A stretch of DNA of 64,000 bases from JBFLYN01 sp040756655 (lineage in GTDB: Bacteria > Bacillota > Sulfobacillia > UBA8153). Positions 59,268 through 64,000 of this stretch are shown here, piece after piece; position 1 is the stretch's first letter; each line of letters starts with the position of its first letter. Both the position numbers and the translations under genes were made by a program. Location: positions 1 through 64,000 of the forward strand of contig JBFLYN010000007.1 of assembly GCA_040756655.1 (NCBI GenBank), read 5' to 3'. The notes beneath the pieces were generated by a model that saw only the letters and a program-made list of their open reading frames with translations, was not told the DNA's origin and did not search any database.

Positions 59268-60860
59268 TTGGAACGACGAGAGCGCTTTCAGACCATATCC
59301 GGGCTCCCCGTCCGCCCCTGTTACCGGCCGGAGGACGCTGCCCAGCTGGAGTACCCGCGCGACCTTGGTGACCCGGGCCAATACCCGTTCACCCGCGGCA
59401 TCCATCACACCATGTACCGGGGACGCCTGTGGACCATGCGGCAGTTTTCGGGCTTCGGTACTGCTCTTGAGACCAATGCCCGCTTCCGTTACCTACTGGA
59501 GCAAGGGCAAACGGGTCTTAGCGTGGCCTTTGACATGCCCACCATCATGGGGTATGATTCCGACCACCCGCGGGCTTACGGCGAGGTGGGTGTAGTCGGG
59601 GTAGCCATCGACTCGCTGGCCGATATGGAAATCCTCTTCAGCGGCATCCCGCTGGGCCAGGTGAGCACGTCCATGACCATCAATGCCCCGGCCTCTGTGC
59701 TGCTGGCCATGTACGTGGCCGCCGGGGCCAAGCAAGGTGTCCCTGGGGACCGGCTAAGTGGTACAGTGCAAAACGACATCCTAAAGGAGTACATCGCCCA
59801 GAAGTCCTACGTCTTCCCGCCTGCGCCTTCCATGCGCCTTATTACCGACATCATGGCCTACTGCTCGCGGCACGTGCCCCGCTGGAACACCATTAGCATC
59901 AGTGGCTATCACATCCGCGAGGCCGGCAGTACGGCCGCCCAGGAGCTGGCGTTCACCCTCGCCGACGGCATGGCCTACGTCGAGGCGGGCATGGCAGCAG
60001 GCCTGGACGTGGACGTGTTCGCGCCACGGCTTTCGTTCTTCTTCAACGCCCACAACGACCTCTTCGAAGAAGTTGCCAAGTACCGGGCCGCCCGCCGCAT
60101 CTGGGCCCGGGCCATGAAGGAGAAGTATGGTGCCCGCGATCCTCGCTCCTGGCTCCTCAGGTTCCACACCCAGACCGCCGGCTGCTCGCTCACGGCCCAG
60201 CAGCCTGAAAACAACATCGTTCGTACCACCGTGCAGGCCCTGGCCGCCGTGCTCGGCGGCACCCAGTCCCTGCACACCAACTCCATGGACGAGGCCTGGG
60301 CCTTACCCTCGGAGAAGGCGGCCACCATCGCTCTTAGGACCCAGCAAATCCTGGCCGAGGAAAGCGGTGTGGTCAACACCGTGGACCCCCTGGGCGGCTC
60401 CTACTTCATCGAGGCGCTTACCAACGAGATGGAACAAGCCGCTCATGCCTACTTCCAGGCCATCGAGCGCATGGGTGGCGTCATACCCGCCATTGAGAAG
60501 GGTTTTTTCCAGCGGGAGATCGCCGATGCGGCCTATGCCTACCAACGACGCGTGGACAGCAAGGCGTACGGGGTGGTGGGCGTAAACTGCTACGAGGTTC
60601 CAGAGAAGGTGGAGATACCCCTCCTGCGCATCCATCCTGAAACCGAGCGGCGGCAGGTCGAAAGGCTCCAGCAAGTACGCCGGGAACGCGACAACGCCCA
60701 GGTGGAGGCGGCCCTGGGCCGGCTGGAAAGCTGTGCCCGCGGGCAGGAAAACGTCATGCCCGCCATGGTGGAGGCGGTCTGTGCCTATGCAACTGTCGGG
60801 GAAATCATGGATCGGTTGCGCCAGGTCTTCGGCGTCTACCGTGAGCCGGCCTTGTTCTGA
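59268..60860 (+). CDS. acyl-CoA mutase large subunit (isobutyryl-CoA mutase-type residues)
   Basis: A 530-residue B12-dependent mutase catalytic subunit, usually labelled methylmalonyl-CoA mutase. Family motifs: FTRGIHHTMYRGRLWTMRQF, AFDMPTIMGYDSDHPRA, SMTINAPASVLL, YHIREAGS and LRFHTQTAGCSLTAQQPENN. At the position of the carboxylate-binding Tyr of methylmalonyl-CoA mutase it has Phe60 (RQFSGFG), and at the Arg position it has Gln178 (EYIAQKSYVFPP). Phe and Gln at these sites are the isobutyryl-CoA mutase pattern. Ala87 argues against a 2-hydroxyisobutyryl-CoA mutase. TTG start at 59268 after GGAGGTG. Paired with the small B12 subunit just downstream. Confidence 0.87.
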   Translation: MERRERFQTISGLPVRPCYRPEDAAQLEYPRDLGDPGQYPFTRGIHHTMYRGRLWTMRQFSGFGTALETNARFRYLLEQGQTGLSVAFDMPTIMGYDSDHPRAYGEVGVVGVAIDSLADMEILFSGIPLGQVSTSMTINAPASVLLAMYVAAGAKQGVPGDRLSGTVQNDILKEYIAQKSYVFPPAPSMRLITDIMAYCSRHVPRWNTISISGYHIREAGSTAAQELAFTLADGMAYVEAGMAAGLDVDVFAPRLSFFFNAHNDLFEEVAKYRAARRIWARAMKEKYGARDPRSWLLRFHTQTAGCSLTAQQPENNIVRTTVQALAAVLGGTQSLHTNSMDEAWALPSEKAATIALRTQQILAEESGVVNTVDPLGGSYFIEALTNEMEQAAHAYFQAIERMGGVIPAIEKGFFQREIADAAYAYQRRVDSKAYGVVGVNCYEVPEKVEIPLLRIHPETERRQVERLQQVRRERDNAQVEAALGRLESCARGQENVMPAMVEAVCAYATVGEIMDRLRQVFGVYREPALF

Positions 60861-60877
60861 TGGGAGGGGTCACCGGG

Positions 60878-61279
60878 ATGGACAGAAAGATCAGGGTACT
60901 GGTGGGTAAGCCCGGCCTGGACGGGCATGACCGGGGCGCCAAAGTGGTGGCCCGGGCCTACCGGGATGCAGGCATGGAAGTTATCTATTCGGGCCTGCAC
61001 CGAACCCCGGCTGAGCTGGTACAGGCGGCCATCGACGAGGACGTGGACGTAGTGGCGCTGAGCATCCTATCAGGAGCTCATAACGCGCTGGTGCCGGCGG
61101 TGTTGGAAGGCCTGCGCGCCCAGGGCATCGACGATGTGCTGGTGCTGGTGGGCGGCATCGTCCCGGAGCACGATGTGCCCGGGCTCAAGGCCGCCGGTGT
61201 AAGCGCTGTCTTTGGACCCGGCACACCGTTGGACACCATCGTTGAGTACACCAAAAACCACGTTCGACGGGCGATCTAA
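60878..61279 (+). CDS. acyl-CoA mutase small (cobalamin-binding) subunit
   Basis: A 133-residue B12-binding domain. The DxHxxG motif LDGHDRGAKVVARA near residue 16 provides the His that ligates cobalt; LSILSGAH and GGIVPEHDVP line the nucleotide-loop pocket. The size fits the separate small subunit that pairs with the large chain encoded 17 bases upstream. I chose the ATG at 60878, eight bases after GGGAGGGG; a TGATG overlap start at 60860 is possible but has no ribosome site. Confidence 0.92.
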   Translation: MDRKIRVLVGKPGLDGHDRGAKVVARAYRDAGMEVIYSGLHRTPAELVQAAIDEDVDVVALSILSGAHNALVPAVLEGLRAQGIDDVLVLVGGIVPEHDVPGLKAAGVSAVFGPGTPLDTIVEYTKNHVRRAI

Positions 61280-61533
61280 CCCTACCAGCCGGCACGAAGG
61301 TACCCGGGCATCCTTGGCTCAAAGTACCCGCAAGGTACAGGTGCCCGGAGCACCCGTGCACTGTGGTGCCCAGCCCGGACAGGAAGATTGCCCGTCCCGG
61401 CCAAGCACGGAGGTACGCAAACGGGGAGGTGTTACCGGAGCAAAGCCGCGGAAAACCCGTTGGCCACTGGCTGTACTTGTGCTCACCAGACATATGGTCC
61501 CATCAACAGGCCGTGAGTATAGGGGGTATAGTC
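61280..61533. other. intergenic region upstream of the acyl-CoA dehydrogenase
   Basis: 254 bases with several GGTACC- and GGTGCCC-like repeats, but no clear hairpin or gene. The frame of the dehydrogenase is open through much of it without homology. Confidence 0.4.
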
Positions 61534-62679
61534 TTGCGTTTCGAGCTCACAGAAGAGCAACTGGCGATCCAGAAAGCCATCCGGGAACTGGTCGAGAAGG
61601 AAATCGCCCCAGGGGCCCGGGAACGCGATGAGTCCGGCGAGTTTCCGGCCCATATCTTCAGGCGGCTGGGGGAACAAGGTTACATGGGCATGATGCTGCC
61701 TGAAGAGTATGGCGGCATCGGTGCTGACCACCTCAGCCATACCATCTGCGTGGAAGAGATCTCCAAGGGCTGTGCATCCACCGGTGTGATTTTCGAGGTC
61801 CACAACAGCCTGGTGTCAGAGACCATCCTGCACCGTGGCAATGCTTATCAAAAGGACTTGTACCTCCCCCGCATGACCGGCGAGTGGCTGGGGGCATTTG
61901 CCCTCACCGAGCCGGGGGCGGGGTCGGACGCAGGTTCGGTCGCTGCCACGGCCGTTCGCGACGGTGACTACTACGTGCTCAACGGGACCAAGTGCTTCAT
62001 CAGCAACGCCGGTCAGGCCCAGCTCTACCTGATCATCGCCTCCACCGACCGGAGCAAGGGCTCCCGGGGGCTCAGTGCGTTTCTGGTGGAGTCCTCATAC
62101 CCCGGCCTTTCCACCGGGAAGCCCGAAGCCAAAATGGGGATCCGGGCGTCGTCCACTGCCGATGTGATCCTGGAAGACTGCCGGGTTCCCGCCTCCAACC
62201 TGCTGGGCCAGGAAGGTGAGGGCCTCAAGATCGCTCTGGGTGCCCTGGACTCGGGACGCATCGGCATTGCCGCCCAGGCCTTGGGCATTGCCCAGGCCGC
62301 CATGGAAAAGGCGGGTCGCTACGCCAAGCAGCGCATCCAGTTCGGCAAGCCCATCGCAGAGTTCCAGGCCATCCAATGGATGCTCGCGGACATGGCCACG
62401 GATATTGACGCTGCTCGCCTGCTCACCTACCGGGCCGCCTACCTGAGGAGCAAGGGCGTAAGGTGCAGCGCCGAAGTGGCCAAGGCCAAGCTCTTTGCTT
62501 CCACCATGGCCATGCGTCACACGGTGAAGGCAGTGCAGATCATGGGCGGGTATGGTTACATGCGTGAGTATGATGTCGAGCGACACCTGCGCGATGCGAA
62601 GATCACCGAGATCTACGAGGGCACTTCCGAAGTCATGCGCATGGTCATTGCCGGGCAGCTACTCAAGGACCTGGATTAA
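61534..62679 (+). CDS. acyl-CoA dehydrogenase
   Basis: FAD-dependent alpha,beta-dehydrogenation of a CoA thioester. The 381 residues show the signatures GAFALTEPGAGSDAGS and QIMGGYGYMREYDVERHLRDAKITEIYEGTSEV. The Glu in IYEGTSE is the catalytic base in the short- and branched-chain groups. Start is TTG at 61534, six bases after GGGGGT; the upstream open frame shows no homology. It may act with the neighbouring mutase in short or branched-chain acyl-CoA metabolism, with an electron transfer flavoprotein encoded elsewhere. Confidence 0.92.
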   Translation: MRFELTEEQLAIQKAIRELVEKEIAPGARERDESGEFPAHIFRRLGEQGYMGMMLPEEYGGIGADHLSHTICVEEISKGCASTGVIFEVHNSLVSETILHRGNAYQKDLYLPRMTGEWLGAFALTEPGAGSDAGSVAATAVRDGDYYVLNGTKCFISNAGQAQLYLIIASTDRSKGSRGLSAFLVESSYPGLSTGKPEAKMGIRASSTADVILEDCRVPASNLLGQEGEGLKIALGALDSGRIGIAAQALGIAQAAMEKAGRYAKQRIQFGKPIAEFQAIQWMLADMATDIDAARLLTYRAAYLRSKGVRCSAEVAKAKLFASTMAMRHTVKAVQIMGGYGYMREYDVERHLRDAKITEIYEGTSEVMRMVIAGQLLKDLD

Positions 62680-62751
62680 CCGGAAAAGGGGCCAGTGGAC
62701 GGGCGGTGCACCGGGCCCTGCGAAGCACACCTGAACAGTGGTGAACACATC

Positions 62752-62786
62752 AGTCCCGGGCCCGCCATCAGGCTGGGCCCGGGACT
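62752..62786 (+). terminator. hairpin after the acyl-CoA dehydrogenase
   Basis: A 12-bp perfect stem AGTCCCGGGCCC with GGGCCCGGGACT, loop of 11, 73 bases after the stop. The following TTGGCTTGG is a weak U-tract. It may end the transcript. Confidence 0.5.
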
Positions 62787-62982
62787 TGGCTTGGCCAGCC
62801 CCGATCAGCCACCAGCCCTCCCGCGCCTCCCCAGGCCCGGCGAGCAGCGGCACACCCATCCTTCCCGTTCCCCCGGCCAGCCACTCGGGTCCAGGCGCGC
62901 CGGGCCCGCCCCGCCTTGGGCTCCGGTGTCCCTGCCCCTTGGCCTGGTGCGGAAAGGTCCGTAACCCCGTCATCTAAGCTCG

Positions 62983-63201
62983 GTACTAACACCATGGTGG
63001 TCCCTGGTCGCCTCCATCCCCCTACGGGGCAGAGGCATTCCCTTGTTGAGCTGGTCCGTTCCTAAGGCTCATTGGGCGCCCTACCTGAGCCAGAATCAGT
63101 TCGAAGTAGCTTTCCTGAACCAGTTACTACAACTGCTACCAGCTGCTGACCACCAGCGGTGGTCATTCATCTGCGACCGCGGCTTCGCAGGGCTGACCTC
63201 C
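62983..63201 (+). mobile_element. fragment of a DDE (IS4-like) transposase
   Basis: An open frame reads PWWSLVASIPLRGRGIPLLSW, then YLSQNQFEVAFLNQLLQLLP and WSFICDRGFAGL. This is the central part of an IS4-type transposase, where the DRGF carries one of the catalytic Asp residues. Neither end of the gene nor inverted repeats are seen, so it is an old remnant. Family placement is from motif recognition only. Confidence 0.65.
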
Positions 63202-63254
63202 TGCCAGGGGACGAGTCAGGGGCGCCGGCCCTGCTGGCTGGGACGGTAGCGGCT

Positions 63255-64000
63255 TCAAACGTGAAACTCCACCACATCCCCGTCCTCCACCACGTAGTCG
63301 CGCTGGACCATCTGGCCCTCGAAGGTCTGGCGGCCCCATACGCGCGCGTACTTCAGGTCCCGGGCGATGTCCTTGTGCACGGCAGCTGCTGCCTCAATAA
63401 TGGTGGTGCCCGCCCGGACCACAAAAGGAGCGCTGAGGTCCGGCTTTTTCCCGGGGACCTTGGTGTACATGCGGATCTTACCCAGCAACCCGAAGATCTC
63501 CCGCCTCAGGTCGTCGAGGTTTTCGCCGGTACGGGCGGACACGCGCAACATGGAAAGACCGGGGTCTAAGACCTCCCTTAGAAGCTCCAGGTGCTCAGCA
63601 GCGTGAGGCGCATCACACTTGTTGGCAACCACCAGCGCCCGCTTCTGGTTGGCGGCTGCAGGCGGGCCTGCTACGGGTTCCAGCTTGCCGCCTTTGAGCA
63701 ACTCCATGGTCTCTTCGGTCTGGGTCAACAGGTCATCGTCGGCCAGGTCCAGGACGATGAGAATGGCGTCGGCGGCCCGGACCACGCCCAGCAACCAGGG
63801 GGGCATGAACTCCTTGGATACCGGCGGGAAGTCCACCACCTGCACCTGGACGTTCTCGTACCGCACCATGCCGGGCTGGGGCGTGCGGGTGGTGAACGGG
63901 TAGTCGGCCACTTCCGGCTCGGCGCCGCTCAAGGCAGCCAGCAGCGCCGACTTGCCGCTGTTGGGGGGCCCAACCAGGGCAACCTGGCCGGAGCCTTCAC
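63255..64000 (-). CDS. second TGS-domain GTPase, Obg/DRG-like (5' end outside the window)
   Basis: Partial gene; its start lies beyond 64000. Visible parts: G1 LVGPPNSGKSALLAAL at the edge, YPFTTRTPQPGMV (G2), VVDFPPVSKEF in place of the usual G3 DxPG, G4 NKCDAP, and the C-terminal TGS-like domain with VRAGTTIIEAAAAVHKDI and VVEDGDVVEFHV. It parallels the GTPase at 54881 but is not closely similar. The G3 region reads DFPP, unusual for GTPases, where DxPG is expected. Confidence 0.8.
   Translation of the reverse strand, partial: EGSGQVALVGPPNSGKSALLAALSGAEPEVADYPFTTRTPQPGMVRYENVQVQVVDFPPVSKEFMPPWLLGVVRAADAILIVLDLADDDLLTQTEETMELLKGGKLEPVAGPPAAANQKRALVVANKCDAPHAAEHLELLREVLDPGLSMLRVSARTGENLDDLRREIFGLLGKIRMYTKVPGKKPDLSAPFVVRAGTTIIEAAAAVHKDIARDLKYARVWGRQTFEGQMVQRDYVVEDGDVVEFHV

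Noticed and set aside
59268..60860. 2-hydroxyisobutyryl-CoA mutase identity
   Set aside because: The Asp diagnostic for that enzyme is Ala87 here and the Ile is Phe60.
1..64000. CRISPR arrays, tRNA and rRNA genes, prophage
   Set aside because: No regularly spaced repeats, no CCA-ended cloverleaf-like stretch, and no phage structural or integrase gene was seen.

Overview
The window is GC-rich bacterial chromosome with dense, often overlapping genes, strong GGAGG-type ribosome binding sites, and many GTG and TTG starts. Several genes point to an endospore-forming, high-GC Bacillota of the clostridial or Moorella/Desulfotomaculum type: CotF-like coat proteins, a Spo0E-like protein, a YqhV relic and a T-box riboswitch. 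No tRNA, rRNA, CRISPR array, prophage or intact insertion sequence was seen. The taxonomic call is inference.

Layout. 0-9.4 kb: adenosylhomocysteinase, a family 4 glycosyltransferase, a galT-glgA-galU sugar nucleotide/glycogen operon (minus), two CotF-family coat genes with a Gly/Tyr-rich repeat protein, a ZIP metal transporter and a Spo0E-like protein. 9.4-17.2 kb: a consensus promoter and an attenuator-like leader, then a translationally coupled aromatic operon, aroH-aroF-tyrA-aroA-aroE-aroC-aroKB(fusion)-aroQ. 17.2-20.4 kb: an AT-rich control region and an HTH-MEDS regulator, convergent with a second aromatic operon (a second DAHP synthase plus pheA) behind a T-box with a probable Phe specifier. 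Between them the two operons encode the steps from DAHP to prephenate and on to both aromatic keto acids.

20.4-31.1 kb is a patchwork. Intact genes (M20 peptidase, radical SAM protein, ABC-F ATPase plus prepilin peptidase, thymidylate kinase-like protein, thioesterase, HAD phosphatase) alternate with relics (GPH transporter, GH18 spore-cortex hydrolase, a membrane protein, fragments of a ComA-like protein, an alcohol dehydrogenase and a CoA-transferase). 31.1-39.9 kb: GntR regulator and CoA-transferase sharing a TATGGTATAT motif, alpha/beta hydrolase, TruD, aldo/keto reductase-ferredoxin fusion, then the formiminoglutamate/imidazolone cluster ftcD-hutI-fchA and a methyltransferase. 39.9-50 kb: HEAT-repeat relic, large secreted subtilase, lipoprotein, acetamidase-like protein, a second subtilase, a Cys-cluster protein and an S9 peptidase. 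50-58 kb: YqhV relic, murI, hom, dapA-like gene, phosphate butyryl/acetyltransferase-like gene, TGS GTPase, a tiny ORF and a secreted 5'-nucleotidase. 58-64 kb: frameshifted HAD phosphatase, an acyl-CoA mutase of two subunits whose key residues look isobutyryl-CoA type, acyl-CoA dehydrogenase, a transposase fragment, and a second TGS GTPase cut by the window end.

The metabolic picture is of an amino-acid or organic-acid utilising anaerobe-like organism (CoA transferase, acyl-CoA mutase and dehydrogenase, histidine-degradation genes, several peptidases) that makes its own aromatic amino acids. The most distinctive points are the relocated active-site carboxylate in AroH, the mutase specificity residues, the two separately controlled DAHP synthases, and the cluster of decaying genes. 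I did not find a convincing wholly new multi-gene system.
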